From NCBI RefSeq assembly GCF_017306585.1, contig NZ_JAFKIC010000107.1, positions 1-64,000 of the forward strand: a stretch of 64,000 bases of DNA. Reading direction: 5' to 3'. Position 1 is the stretch's first letter, and every line of letters starts with the position of its first letter. Below, one piece after another: positions 27,109 to 39,873 of this stretch. Both the position numbers and the translations under genes were made by a program. The notes below the pieces were generated by a model that saw only the letters and a list, made by a program, of their open reading frames with translations, was not told where the DNA came from and did not search any database. The stretch is from Mesorhizobium sp. Lineage in GTDB: Bacteria > Pseudomonadota > Alphaproteobacteria > Rhizobiales > Rhizobiaceae.

Positions 27109-27942
27109 ATGCGCATTGAACCCATTCGAGCAGCAGGCGGCCGGTCGACCCACATCCGCCACGATGACGACCTGATCGCCGCCAAGGGCGTTTCGGTCGT
27201 CATGGCCAGGCAGTTGGTGCTGCAGAATATCGATCTTGCGATACCGAAGGGGTCCTTCGTCTCGCTCATCGGCCCGTCCGGCTGCGGCAAGAGCACCTTG
27301 CTCAAGGTTCTGGCGGGGCTGGTGGAGCCGACGAGCGGCAGCGTTTCGATCGCCGGGCTTTCGCCGGTCGATGCGGCGCGCAAGCGCATGATCGGCCTCG
27401 TTTTCCAGGAGGCGAATCTGCTGCCCTGGAAGAATGCGGTGGACAATGCCTCGATGCTGCTCGGCATCGCCGACAAGTCGCTGTCGCGCGCGCAGTTGAA
27501 AGAACGCGGCCAGGAGATGCTGGAACTGGTGGGGCTGGGTGACAGCGCCCATAAGCGTCCCCATGAATTGTCCGGCGGCATGCGCCAGCGCGTCGCCATC
27601 GCGCGGGCGCTCGCGCTCGATCCGGCGGTGCTGCTGATGGACGAGCCGTTCGGCGCGCTCGACGCCATTACCCGCGATTCCATGGGACAGTCACTGCTGG
27701 AGATCTGGCAGCGCACCGGCAAGACCATCGTGCTCGTCACCCATTCCATCGACGAGGCCATCCATCTCTCCCGCCATGTCCATGTGCTGGGCATCAAGCC
27801 GGGGCGTATCACCGAAAGCCTCGACATTGGACTGCCCTATCCGCGTGATCTCTCGGTGACGGAAGATCCGGAATTCGTCAGGCTGGTGGTTCAATTGCGC
27901 ACCATGCTGCGCGCCAGCCATCAACCGGGAGGCGCGTCATGA
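27109..27942 (+). CDS. ABC importer ATPase, nitrate/sulfonate/taurine class (candidate B6 importer)
   Basis: A 277-residue ATPase of the SsuB/TauB class: Walker A GPSGCGKST, Q-loop FQEANLLPW, signature LSGGMRQRVAIARAL, Walker B VLLMDEPFGALD, switch His in VTHSIDEA. An extra 25 residues precede the domain. It starts 2 bp after the FHMPC dehydrogenase and overlaps the permease gene by 4 bp (ATGA). Being locked into the B6 operon, it most likely powers uptake of a vitamin B6 compound or pyridoxate. The ligand is inferred only from position. Confidence 0.9.
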   Translation: MRIEPIRAAGGRSTHIRHDDDLIAAKGVSVVMARQLVLQNIDLAIPKGSFVSLIGPSGCGKSTLLKVLAGLVEPTSGSVSIAGLSPVDAARKRMIGLVFQEANLLPWKNAVDNASMLLGIADKSLSRAQLKERGQEMLELVGLGDSAHKRPHELSGGMRQRVAIARALALDPAVLLMDEPFGALDAITRDSMGQSLLEIWQRTGKTIVLVTHSIDEAIHLSRHVHVLGIKPGRITESLDIGLPYPRDLSVTEDPEFVRLVVQLRTMLRASHQPGGAS

Positions 27943-28754
27943 GCGATCAATCCGTGACCAATCTTTCCGAATCGCGTTTTGCCTCCAGCTGGAGCGCGGC
28001 GACGGGCAGCTGGCTGCCGGCGGTCATCCTGCTGCTCGCGACGATTGCGGTGTGGGAAATCGTTGTGCGGGTCTTCGCCATTTCGGCTTTCATCATTCCC
28101 GCTCCATCCGAGATTGCAAAGTCGCTGGCCGCGAACTGGGCGACGCTGATGCAGGCGACATTGGTGACGGCGGGAGAAATCCTGTTCGGCTTCCTCGTCT
28201 CCGTCGTGGTCGGCATAGCTATCGCGCTGGTCATCGTGCGCTTCGACTGGCTGGGGAGGGCGCTCTATCCGCTGGTGGTGCTGTTCCAGAACGTGCCCAA
28301 GGTGGCACTGGCGCCGATCTTCATCCTCTGGTTCGGCTATGGGCTCGCGCCCAAGATCGGCCTGATCCTGGTGATTGCCTTCTTCCCGGTGACGCTGTCG
28401 ATGCTGGCTGGCATGCAGTCGGTCGACCGCTCGCTGCTGTCGCTGATGAATTCGGTCGGCGCCAGCCAGACGCAGATTCTGTTCAGAATCCGCGTTCCGC
28501 ATTCGCTACCGAACCTGATGGCCGGAACCAAGATCGCCGCCACGCTCAGCGTCATCGGCGCCATCGTCGGCGAATTCGCCGGTGCTTCGGACGGGTTGGG
28601 CTACGTCATCCAGTTCGCCTCGACCCAGCTCGATACCGCGCTGGTCTTCGCGGCCCTGCTGCTCGTCTCGGTGCTGGGCATCGCCTTCTACTACGCAGCC
28701 GAAATTCTCGAACGCATCGTGGTGCCGTGGGCACCGAAATTCAGCCACGCCTAG
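27939..28754 (+). CDS. ABC importer permease, SsuC/TauC class
   Basis: A 271-residue permease with about six membrane segments. The EAA coupling loop is visible in IVGEFAGASDGLGYVIQFAS, and the segment before it (FFPVTLSMLAGMQSVDRSLL) is typical of nitrate/sulfonate/thiamine-precursor permeases. Its ATG overlaps the ATPase stop. It is followed after 36 bp by the binding-protein gene. Part of the candidate B6 importer. Confidence 0.9.
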   Translation: MSDQSVTNLSESRFASSWSAATGSWLPAVILLLATIAVWEIVVRVFAISAFIIPAPSEIAKSLAANWATLMQATLVTAGEILFGFLVSVVVGIAIALVIVRFDWLGRALYPLVVLFQNVPKVALAPIFILWFGYGLAPKIGLILVIAFFPVTLSMLAGMQSVDRSLLSLMNSVGASQTQILFRIRVPHSLPNLMAGTKIAATLSVIGAIVGEFAGASDGLGYVIQFASTQLDTALVFAALLLVSVLGIAFYYAAEILERIVVPWAPKFSHA

Positions 28755-28790
28755 GCCCCTAGGACAGCCAACTTCAGGAAGGATCGAACA

Positions 28791-29801
28791 ATGCTGAGAC
28801 GCTCACTCATCAAGGCAGCCGCGCTTGCGGCCTGTGTCGGGACACTCGGCTTCTCCAGCGCGGCGTTTGCGGCCGACAAGGTCAACGTCCAGCTCGACTG
28901 GGTGGTGCGCGGCAACCACGCGATGTTCTTCGTCGGCAAGGAAAAGGGCTTCTTCGCCAAGAACGACATCGACGTCGCCGAGATCCGCAAGGGCTCGGGC
29001 TCGCCGGACGCCATGCGTCTGGTCGGCAACGAGAACGCCGATTTCGGTTTCGGCGATCTTCCGACGCTCGCCGTCGCCCGCTCGCAGAGTGTTCCCGTCG
29101 TGGCGCTGGCCGCCGTCAACCAGCATTCGCCACTGGCAATCATCTCTCTGGCCAAGACGGTGAAGCTTGGCTCGCCGGCAGATCTCAAGGGGCTCACCAT
29201 CGGCATTCATCCGGCGGGCTCGACCTACATCTTCTTCAAGGGTTTCCTGGCGGCCAACGGCCTGACGGAAAAGGACATGACGCTGAACAGCGTCTCGCCG
29301 CCCTATGAAAGCTACCTGCTGCTCGGCCGCGTGCAGACCGTGGTCGGCTATGTCGACGCCGAGGTTCCCGAACTGGAGGCCAAGGCCGGCGGTCCGGGCT
29401 CGCTCAGCATCATGATGGGCGCGGATCACGGCTGGAAGGCTTACGGCTCCGGCCTGTTCACCTCGGAGAAGATGATCAAGGACAAGCCCGAGGTCGTCGC
29501 GCGCTTCGTCAAGGCCTATCGCGAAGCCTTCGACTATGTCGTGGCCCATCCGGAAGAGGCCGCCGAAATCACTGCCAAGGCGGCTCCAGGCTATGCCGAC
29601 AAGAAGGATGTGCTTTTGGCGCAGATCAACGCCGACATCGCCTCGACCTTCACCAGCGACGACACCAAGGAACATGGCCTCGGCTGGATGACCAAGACGC
29701 AGTGGGAGGAAACGCTGAAGACGCTCACCGATCAGGGCGTGCTGAAAGCGGCCCTGCGGGCGGACGACGTGTTCACCGACAAGTTCCTGGCGAAGGAGTA
29801 G
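28791..29801 (+). CDS. ABC importer binding protein, NMT1/THI5-like (candidate B6 binder)
   Basis: A 336-residue precursor with a signal peptide ending near AFA (about residue 24). The mature start VNVQLDWVVRGNHAMFFVGKE is the NMT1/THI5-like domain also found in ThiY-type binders of thiamine pyrimidine precursors. In yeast the THI5 fold uses PLP itself as substrate, so a pyridoxine-type ligand is chemically sensible. It closes the enzyme-importer operon that began at the E2AMS hydrolase. The ligand is inference. A small convergent gene follows at 29839. Confidence 0.88.
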   Translation: MLRRSLIKAAALAACVGTLGFSSAAFAADKVNVQLDWVVRGNHAMFFVGKEKGFFAKNDIDVAEIRKGSGSPDAMRLVGNENADFGFGDLPTLAVARSQSVPVVALAAVNQHSPLAIISLAKTVKLGSPADLKGLTIGIHPAGSTYIFFKGFLAANGLTEKDMTLNSVSPPYESYLLLGRVQTVVGYVDAEVPELEAKAGGPGSLSIMMGADHGWKAYGSGLFTSEKMIKDKPEVVARFVKAYREAFDYVVAHPEEAAEITAKAAPGYADKKDVLLAQINADIASTFTSDDTKEHGLGWMTKTQWEETLKTLTDQGVLKAALRADDVFTDKFLAKE

Positions 29802-29838
29802 GACGCGCCATGCCGCTGGCCGACGGATCGATGGGCGC

Positions 29839-30264
29839 CTACCGGCACGCCAGCCTGTCCTGCTCGTCATCGCAGGACACGGTGCGCGCGCCCTTGGCCG
29901 CGTCGGCCCGCTCGAGCGTGATCTGCGACCGGGTGGCATATGCACGGCCCGAGAAGCCGCACCACAGCCGTTCGATCGGCAGGTTCTCGCGCTTGTCGTT
30001 GAGGATGGTGAAGGTGCCCGTCTTGGGATCGAACCAGAGTTCGAGGCGGGCGCTCTTGCCCGGCTCGACCGTCGCGACGCCGGCTGAATACCAGTGCGCG
30101 AAATCGGCGTTGCAGGAAACGCCTTCCTTGCCCGCATTCGAGATCGTCAGCGGCACCATGTCGAGGCCGTCGGTGCCGGTGCGGACGATGACATGGTGCA
30201 ACTCGACCGCGTTGGCGAAGGACGTCAGCGCCAACGTAACGGGGAGGACATAACGGATCTTCAC
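29839..30264 (-). CDS. small secreted protein with four cysteines, function unknown
   Basis: GTG 30264 (preceded by GGAG at nine bases) gives 141 residues; the frame is open further upstream to 30480 but that part would cross the next gene's promoter and start. A signal peptide (VKIRYVLPVTLALTSFANA) is followed by a mature part with four cysteines (GVSCNAD, RLWCGFSG, TVSCDD, RLACR), enough for two disulfides. No family recognised. It lies between the two B6-cluster importers on the opposite strand and shares a 100-bp promoter region with the second one. Confidence 0.6.
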   Translation of the reverse strand: MKIRYVLPVTLALTSFANAVELHHVIVRTGTDGLDMVPLTISNAGKEGVSCNADFAHWYSAGVATVEPGKSARLELWFDPKTGTFTILNDKRENLPIERLWCGFSGRAYATRSQITLERADAAKGARTVSCDDEQDRLACR

Positions 30265-30364
30265 TTTGCCTGATCTCCAAGGGGTAATTTTCTCAGGCAG
30301 TCTATCTCGCTTCCGCGCAATAACAACAAGAATATTGATGTGTAAATCAAACGAAGAGGGTAAC
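30265..30364. promoter_or_regulatory. divergent promoter region before the BMP-type binding protein
   Basis: 100 bp between the secreted-protein gene and the BMP gene. It is more AT-rich than its surroundings and contains GAAGAGGG at 30353-30360, the ribosome site for ATG 30365. No TGTC-N-GACA palindrome like the one at 20358 was found, so shared GntR control is not shown by sequence. Confidence 0.4.
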
Positions 30365-31393
30365 ATGCTAAAGATTCTTAAAAGCAGCGTAAGTGCATTT
30401 ATATTGAGCAGTGTTCTTCTTGGCAGCGCGCTTGCTGGAGAAGTCAAGTCTATCGCCATCCTGACGCCGGAAGAAGGCACGGATTACGGCTGGAACCAGC
30501 AGGGCATCGACGCCGCCAAGGCTGCCGGCAAGGCCGCCGGCGTCGAAGTGGTCGTGGCCCAGGGCCTCGGCTATGGCGACGTCCGTCCGACCTTGCGCGA
30601 GCTCGCCTCCGACGGCGCCAGCCTGCTCATCGCCCACGCCAGCGGCTACAACACCTCGGCGCCTGAAATCGCCAAGGAACTGAAGGTTCCGGTGGCGATC
30701 GTGGACACGCCGAACGGCCTGGAGAAGGGCCTCGTCGCCGACTACACGCTGAGCGGCCATCAGGGCGCCTATCTCGCCGGCCGTCTCGCCGCCAAGATGT
30801 CGCGCTCGAAGTCGGTCGGCATCGTCGTCTCCGGCGAGCCTCCGTCGTGGAACTCGCAGTCGGCGGCGTTCGCGCAGGGCGTCAAGGCGGAGAATCCGGA
30901 CGTCAAGATCACCTACGCGGTGATCGGACCGGCCGCCTATAGCGACGCGGCCGGCGGCAAGCGCGTCACCGAAAGCGTGATCGCATCCGGCGCCGACATC
31001 ATCTTCGGCCAGGGCAACGGCTCCAGCTTCGGCATGCTGCAGGCGGTGGAAACGACCAAGGCAACGGATGGCGGCAAGGTCTATTTCATCGACGTCATCG
31101 GCGACAAGTCGCCGATCGACAAGGGCTTCCTGTTGTCGTCGGTGGTGTGGAACATCGAGCCGGTCTACGCGGCGATGATCGCCGACATCAAGGCCGATAC
31201 GTTCGGCACCAAGCACTACGCGATCGGTCTCAAGGACGATTCCGTGAAGCTCCTGAAGACGGCCGCGATCCCGGACAAGGTCTGGTCCGAAATCCAGGCG
31301 GTGCGCGAGGACGTCATTTCCGGCAAGATCAAGGTCGATCCGGTTTATGACGCCGCCGCGGTCAGGGCGCTGATGACGAGCGTCGCGCAGTAA
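30365..31393 (+). CDS. BMP-family (PnrA-like) ABC importer binding lipoprotein/periplasmic protein
   Basis: A 342-residue precursor: signal peptide to about residue 24 (LGSALA), then EVKSIAILTPEEGTDYGWNQQGID, the start of the basic membrane protein family. These bind purine nucleosides or other aromatic heterocycles through aromatic residues; WNQQG and YNTSAPEIA resemble that pocket. No lipobox Cys is present, so it is a soluble periplasmic form. It heads a four-gene importer placed just before three B6 enzymes, making a B6 vitamer a plausible ligand. ATG 30365 has a close GAGGG site. Confidence 0.88.
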   Translation: MLKILKSSVSAFILSSVLLGSALAGEVKSIAILTPEEGTDYGWNQQGIDAAKAAGKAAGVEVVVAQGLGYGDVRPTLRELASDGASLLIAHASGYNTSAPEIAKELKVPVAIVDTPNGLEKGLVADYTLSGHQGAYLAGRLAAKMSRSKSVGIVVSGEPPSWNSQSAAFAQGVKAENPDVKITYAVIGPAAYSDAAGGKRVTESVIASGADIIFGQGNGSSFGMLQAVETTKATDGGKVYFIDVIGDKSPIDKGFLLSSVVWNIEPVYAAMIADIKADTFGTKHYAIGLKDDSVKLLKTAAIPDKVWSEIQAVREDVISGKIKVDPVYDAAAVRALMTSVAQ

Positions 31394-31410
31394 GGCGACC
31401 AACAGTCTGC

Positions 31411-31455
31411 TCCGGAGGGGTGATCGGTTCGCCCCTCCGGATATCTCCTGTTTTT
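31411..31455 (+). terminator. stem-loop with T-run between binding-protein and ATPase genes
   Basis: TCCGGAGGGG (31411-31420) pairs perfectly with CCCCTCCGGA (31432-31441); after a short gap comes TTTTT at 31451-31455. It probably attenuates transcription so that the binding protein is made in excess over the membrane components. Confidence 0.7.
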
Positions 31456-31470
31456 CAGTGCTGGGCTTTC

Positions 31471-33035
31471 ATGAGCAGTCAATCTTCATCGTCCGTCGAG
31501 AAGCGCGACATCGTCGCGCTCGAAGGCGTGACCAAACGTTTTCCGGGCATCGTCGCCAACGACAGCATCAACCTGTCGATCCGCCCCGGCGAGGTGCATG
31601 TGCTGCTCGGCGAGAACGGCGCCGGAAAGTCGACCCTGATCGGCATGCTGTCGGGCCTTCAGCAGCCGGACGAGGGACGGATACTGGTCGACGGCAGGCC
31701 GACGCCGATCACATCGCCGCGCCATGCGCTGGCGCTCGGCATCGGCACGGTGTTCCAGCACATGATGCTGGTGCCGACGCTGACCGTGGCGGAGAACCTG
31801 CTGCTCGGCGGTTCCTGGTGGCAACGCCCCAGGACCGAGGAACTCGAGGCGAGGGTGGCCGAGATCACAAGCAGCCTCGGCATCACCGTGAAGCTGCATG
31901 CCAAGGTGTCGGAGCTTTCGCTCGGCGAACAGCAGCAGGTCGAGATCGTGCGCGCCATGGTGCGCAACAGCCGGCTGCTGATCCTCGACGAATCCACGTC
32001 CATGCTGACGCCGAAGGGCATCGAGGAACTTGGCGCGCTGATGCGCCGGCTCGTCGAGAAGGGGCTGGCTATCGTCTTCATCACTCACAAACTCAAGGAA
32101 GCGGCGGCCTTCGGCGACCGGATCTCGGTGCTGAAGCTCGGCCGCAAGGTGGGCGAAATCCCGCCGGAGCGTTTTCGCGCGCTCGGCGAACAGGAAATCA
32201 TCTCCGAAATCGTCGAACTGATGTTCGGCAAGCAGAAGGACGATCCCGAGGCTGCCGAACGCCCCATCCGCACGGTCCAAGCGCAAGCCGCGCCGCTGCT
32301 GCAGGTCGCCGACCTCGCGGTCGCCGCGACCGACAACGCGCCGGGGCTGTCGTCGATCTCCTTCGATATCCGCCCGGGCGAGATACTGGGCATCGCCGGC
32401 ATCGACGGCAACGGCCAGAAACAGCTGGCGGAGGCGCTTGCCGGTCAACGCACGGCGACCAGTGGATCGGTGCGGCTCGAAGGCGCGCCCATCGAGGGTT
32501 TGAGCGTCGGCGAACGCCGCCAGCGCGGACTGCGCTACCTGACCGACGACCGGCTCGGCGAGGGCACGGTCGGAACCTTCCCGGTCTCCATCAACTTCTT
32601 CCTCAAGCAGGTCGGCGCGGCACCCTTCTGGCGCGGCGGCGTCGAGCAGCGCGCCGAGATCGATCGGCGCGCGGCCGAACTGGTTCGCGAATACGATGTG
32701 CGCACGCCGAGCCTGAAGACGCCGGTCGCACGGCTCTCTGGCGGCAACATCCAGAAGGTGCTCCTGGCGCGCGAATTGGCCGAAGGGGCCAAGGTGGTGA
32801 TCTTCAACAAGCCGACCTACGGGCTCGACCTCGCCAACACGCTGGCCTCGCGCCAGCGCATCCGCGACACGGCGGCGCGCGGACTGGCCGTGCTGCTGAT
32901 CTCCACAGACCTCGAGGAACTGCTCAGCATGTGCGACCGCATCGCCGTCATCGCCAATGGCGCGCTGGTCGGCACCGTCGCCAATGCCGACGACGCCCGC
33001 ACCAAGGTCGGCCGCCTGATGATCGGACTTGCCGC

Positions 33036-33039
<4 letters not shown>
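31471..33039 (+). CDS. BMP-type ABC importer ATPase with two nucleotide-binding domains
   Basis: ATG 31471 gives 522 residues in two ATPase halves. The first has Walker [10 protein letters not shown], signature LSLGEQQQVEIVRAM and Walker B LLILDEST. The second is degenerate: GIDGNGQKQLAEAL replaces Walker A, as in this family, and Walker B reads VVIFNKPTYGLD without the acidic pair, while LSGGNIQKVLLAREL is intact. Degenerate second sites are usual in nucleoside-type ATPases; the FNKPT sequence is more divergent than most I recall. It overlaps the first permease gene by 4 bp. Confidence 0.9.
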
Positions 33040-35926
<2,887 letters not shown>

Positions 35927-35950
35927 GCCTTTAATCCGGAGACCAAGACC

Positions 35951-37129
35951 ATGCGCTATTCCGATCATGCCGATCCGGTGCTCACGCTGACGGCGGGCCC
36001 GGTAAACGCCTATGCCGAGGTGCTGCGGGGCCTCAGCCGTACCGTGCTCTACGACTACGATCCGGCCTTCCAGCTGTTCTACGAGAAGGTCGTCGACAAG
36101 GCGCAGAAGGCGATGCGGCTCTCCAACAAGCCGCTCATCCTGCACGGCGAACCCGTGCTTGGCCTGGAGGCGGCGGCGGCATCGCTGATCACGCCGGACG
36201 ACGTGGTGCTGAACCTTGCATCTGGCGTCTACGGCAAGGGTTTCGGCTACTGGGCAAAGCGCTATTCACCGCATCTGCTCGAAATCGAAGTGCCCTATAA
36301 CGAGGCGATCGACCCGCAAGCGGTCGCGGCCATGCTGAAGGCGCATCCCGAGATCACCATCGTCTCGGTCTGCCATCACGACACGCCGTCGGGCACCATC
36401 AACCCGATCGATGAAATCGGCGCGCTGGTCTCGGCGCATGGCGGCTATCTGATCGTCGACGCGGTTTCCTCCTTCGGCGGCATGAAGACGCATCCGGAAG
36501 ACTGCAAGGCCGATATCTACGTGACCGGCCCCGGCAAGTGCCTGGGCGCGCCGCCGGCGCTGACGATCATGGGCGTGAGTGAGCGCGCCTGGGCCAAGAT
36601 GAAGGCCAACAAGGCGGCGCCGCGCGCCTCGATGCTGAGCATCGTCGACTGGGAGAATGCCTGGTCCCGCGAAAGGCCGTTCCCTTTCACGCCGTCGGTG
36701 GCGGAGGTGAACGGCCTCGACGTGGCGCTGGACCTTTATCTCAACGAAGGGCCGGAAGCGGTCTGGGCGCGCCATGCGCTGACGGCCAAGGCCATGCGGA
36801 CCGGGGTCGTCGCCATGGGCCTGTCGATCTGGGCCGCCAGCGACAAGATCGCCTCGCCGAGCACGACGGCGGTTCGTACGCCCGACGGCGTCGACGAGAA
36901 GGCGCTTCGGGCCGCTGCCCGCGCCCGCTACGGGGTGGTGTTCTCTTCCGGCCGTGGCGAGACCTTGGGCAAGCTGACGCGAATCGGCCACATGGGGCCG
37001 ACCGCGCAGCCGATCTACGCGATCGCGGCGCTGACGGCGCTTGGCGGCGCCATGAACGCGGCCGGCCAGAAACTCGCGGTCGGCAAGGGCATCGACGCGG
37101 CGCTGGCCGTCATCGACGCCGACGCATGA
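35951..37129 (+). CDS. pyridoxamine-pyruvate transaminase
   Basis: A 392-residue fold-type I aminotransferase that converts pyridoxamine and pyruvate to pyridoxal and alanine. It is exceptional in using pyridoxal as substrate rather than PLP as cofactor. The Schiff-base lysine lies in VTGPGKCLGAPP (Lys196 here; Lys197 in the M. loti protein, which has one extra N-terminal residue), and IVDAVSSFGG carries the aspartate that contacts the pyridine nitrogen. The G before the lysine replaces the Asn I recall in the M. loti sequence. It lies 24 bp after the lactonase gene. Confidence 0.94.
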   Translation: MRYSDHADPVLTLTAGPVNAYAEVLRGLSRTVLYDYDPAFQLFYEKVVDKAQKAMRLSNKPLILHGEPVLGLEAAAASLITPDDVVLNLASGVYGKGFGYWAKRYSPHLLEIEVPYNEAIDPQAVAAMLKAHPEITIVSVCHHDTPSGTINPIDEIGALVSAHGGYLIVDAVSSFGGMKTHPEDCKADIYVTGPGKCLGAPPALTIMGVSERAWAKMKANKAAPRASMLSIVDWENAWSRERPFPFTPSVAEVNGLDVALDLYLNEGPEAVWARHALTAKAMRTGVVAMGLSIWAASDKIASPSTTAVRTPDGVDEKALRAAARARYGVVFSSGRGETLGKLTRIGHMGPTAQPIYAIAALTALGGAMNAAGQKLAVGKGIDAALAVIDADA

Positions 37130-37155
37130 ACAGACATCATCGGATCACATATTGA

Positions 37156-37913
<758 letters not shown>

Positions 37914-37914
<1 letters not shown>

Positions 37915-37976
37915 CATTTCACCGTTTCACGGAAACGGTGAAATGCACTGGCGCCGCGACAAGGTCTTTGTCGCGG
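37914..37976. repeat. double palindromic intergenic element (rhizobial repeat type)
   Basis: GCATTTCACCGTTTC (37914-37928) and its exact complement (37932-37946) form a 15-bp hairpin with loop ACG. A second hairpin follows: CCGCGACAA (37954-37962) and TTGTCGCGG (37968-37976). Neither has a T-run. I recall similar GCATTTCACCGTTTC hairpins as dispersed elements in rhizobial genomes. It also sits where the B6 operon and the convergent BKACE gene end. Nothing was recognised in the rest of the gap to 38076. Confidence 0.7.
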
Positions 37977-38076
37977 TGGCGTGAGGCTGACGCTCGCTCG
38001 CGCCCGCACGGCCGACGGCGGCGAACCGGTGCGGGCGCACCCGATGGATGGTGTGGCGAAGCCGGTCAGGGAGGCG

Positions 38077-38901
38077 TCAGACGGCCCATTGGCCACGCAA
38101 TGCATCGGCATCCGCTACAGCAAGGCCGCAGGCTTCAAAGGCCTGTCTTGCGGCGGCGACCAAATCCTGGTTGCCAGAAGCCTGCGTTCCGTCCGGCAGG
38201 AAAAGATTGTTCTCGAATCCGACGCGGGCGTGCCCGCCGAGCAAGGCGGCGGTGGCAACACAGGCCGTTTCCTGGCCGCCGAAGGCGCAAACCATCCAAT
38301 GGCCGAATGATGGACGGCCAGGCGCCAGGAACGGCAGCAGGTCGGCTGGAGCGGACTTCTGCCCGACCGTATAGCGGCCGAGCACATAGAGAACCGCCGG
38401 ATTGTCGAAAGGGATCAGGCCGCGGCCCGCGAGCGCCGCCAGATAGGTCGCTTCCTCGGGCGTATAGAGGATGATCTGCGGCGTGATCTTTTCCCTGCGC
38501 AATGTTTCGAGGAAGGAGGCGAAGCCCGCTTCATGGGTCTGGTCGGGCAAGAGCTCGCGCAAGGCTAGCGAAACCGCTTCGGGCCGCGCTTCCAGCACCA
38601 CCTGCATCTGCTGTTCCGGCCGGTAGATGCCCAGCGCCTCGCTGGTGATCTGGAGGACGAGCCTGTCACCGACGCTTGTCCTGATCGCCGCGGTCGCGGC
38701 TTGGTAGGCTTCGGCGTCGAGAAGGTGGCGCCCGTCGTCGTCGCGGACATGGACATGGATCATGGCGGCGCCGGCCTCGAGCGAGGCGGCCGCCACCAGC
38801 GCCAACTCGTCCGGAGTGGTCGGCAAGGCTGGATGATCGGCTTTCATGCGCCGGCCGCCGTTTGGTGCCACGGCGATCGCAACGCGATTCTGGTCCGGCA
38901 T
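38077..38901 (-). CDS. beta-keto acid cleavage enzyme (BKACE, DUF849)
   Basis: A 274-residue TIM-barrel protein of the BKACE family. These zinc enzymes condense a beta-keto acid with acetyl-CoA, giving acetoacetate and a new CoA ester; the founder acts on 3-keto-5-aminohexanoate in lysine fermentation. Visible motifs are AVAPNGGRRM at the start, the metal-binding MIHVHVRDDDGRHLLD and GGHARVGFENNLFLPDG near the C-terminus. It is divergent from an RpiR regulator and a class III aminotransferase, which could make its beta-keto acid from a beta-amino acid. The actual substrate is unknown. Confidence 0.88.
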   Translation of the reverse strand: MPDQNRVAIAVAPNGGRRMKADHPALPTTPDELALVAAASLEAGAAMIHVHVRDDDGRHLLDAEAYQAATAAIRTSVGDRLVLQITSEALGIYRPEQQMQVVLEARPEAVSLALRELLPDQTHEAGFASFLETLRREKITPQIILYTPEEATYLAALAGRGLIPFDNPAVLYVLGRYTVGQKSAPADLLPFLAPGRPSFGHWMVCAFGGQETACVATAALLGGHARVGFENNLFLPDGTQASGNQDLVAAARQAFEACGLAVADADALRGQWAV

Positions 38902-38914
38902 CGGTTGCTCCAAT

Positions 38915-38942
38915 TGTTGCAAAATTAGGAAGTATTGCAACA
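38915..38942. promoter_or_regulatory. putative RpiR operator between BKACE and regulator genes
   Basis: TGTTGCAA (38915-38922) and TTGCAACA (38935-38942) are exact inverted repeats with centres 20 bp apart, two helical turns, followed by a further ATTGCAT at 38946-38952. The site lies between the divergent starts at 38901 and 38983, so one regulator could control both genes. Confidence 0.6.
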
Positions 38943-38982
38943 TATATTGCATAGTCATGCATTCGCGTCTATCGTTGTCGGC

Positions 38983-39873
38983 ATGATCCGCGCACCGCTC
39001 ACCGATGCCATCGTCGAGGTTTTCGACAGTTTGCCTTCGCAGTTGCAGGACGCCGCCCGCTATCTCATCGACAATCCAGAGGACGTCGCATTGCTGTCCA
39101 TGCGCGAGCAGGCGCGCCGCGCCGGCCTGCAGCCCTGGACGATGGTGCGGCTGGCCAAGCGGCTGGGTTTCGACGGCTACGAGCCGCTTCGCTCGCTCTA
39201 TGCGAATGCCATGCGGCAGGGCGAGCTCGGCTTTGCCGGCAAGGCGGGCGCGCAGCTCGCGCGGCAAAGCGAGGTCGGCGACCGCGCCCTGGCGGGCGAG
39301 ATGGTGAGGTCGCTGGCCGAGCAGGTCGCCCGGCTGGGCGAACCCGAACGGCTCGACACGCTTGTCGCGGCGGCCGAGCGGCTCTATGCCGCGCGCCGGA
39401 TATTCTGCCTCGGACTGCGCTCCAGCCACCCAGTCGTCGCGCATTTCGGCTACGTCCTGTCCTTCCTCGGCGAGAAGACGGTCATGCTGGATGGAGCGTC
39501 CGGGGCGGGCACGGACGCGATCCGGCTCGCGACGTCGCAAGACATGCTGTTCGTGGCCAGCGTCGCTCCCTACACCAGGCTTACCGTCGAGCTGGCCCGG
39601 CGTGCCGCGAGTGGTGGCGTGCCGGTGATCGCGCTTACCGACAGCGCGGTCTCGCCGCTCGCTGGCCTTGCAGCTCTGTCGGTGCTGGTTGCGACGGACA
39701 GCCCATCCTTCTTCCACACCATGACGCCGGCCTTCGTGGTCGGCGAAATCCTCGCGGCGCTGATCGCCGGCAAGGGTGGAGACAAGGCGCTGGCCGCCAT
39801 CCGCCGCACCGAGGAGCAACTGTCGCAACTCGACATCCACATCTTGCCGCCGCGCGGCCGGAGAACATCATGA
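38983..39873 (+). CDS. RpiR/MurR-family transcriptional regulator with SIS domain
   Basis: ATG 38983 gives 296 residues (open frame from 38935). The N-terminal HTH (about 5-80; LSMREQARRAGLQPWTMVRLAKRLGFDGY) is followed by a SIS domain (about 125-260; RIFCLGLRSSHPVVAHF, VASVAPYTRLTVELARRA). SIS domains usually sense phosphosugars, although RpiR members also control amino acid genes. Its stop overlaps the aminotransferase start (ATGA), tying it to that gene. Confidence 0.88.
   Translation: MIRAPLTDAIVEVFDSLPSQLQDAARYLIDNPEDVALLSMREQARRAGLQPWTMVRLAKRLGFDGYEPLRSLYANAMRQGELGFAGKAGAQLARQSEVGDRALAGEMVRSLAEQVARLGEPERLDTLVAAAERLYAARRIFCLGLRSSHPVVAHFGYVLSFLGEKTVMLDGASGAGTDAIRLATSQDMLFVASVAPYTRLTVELARRAASGGVPVIALTDSAVSPLAGLAALSVLVATDSPSFFHTMTPAFVVGEILAALIAGKGGDKALAAIRRTEEQLSQLDIHILPPRGRRTS

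Noticed and set aside
30265-30480. N-terminal extension of the small secreted protein up to 30480
   Set aside because: The extension would run antisense through the start of the BMP gene and hide the signal peptide; GTG 30264 has a ribosome site and begins directly with a signal sequence.
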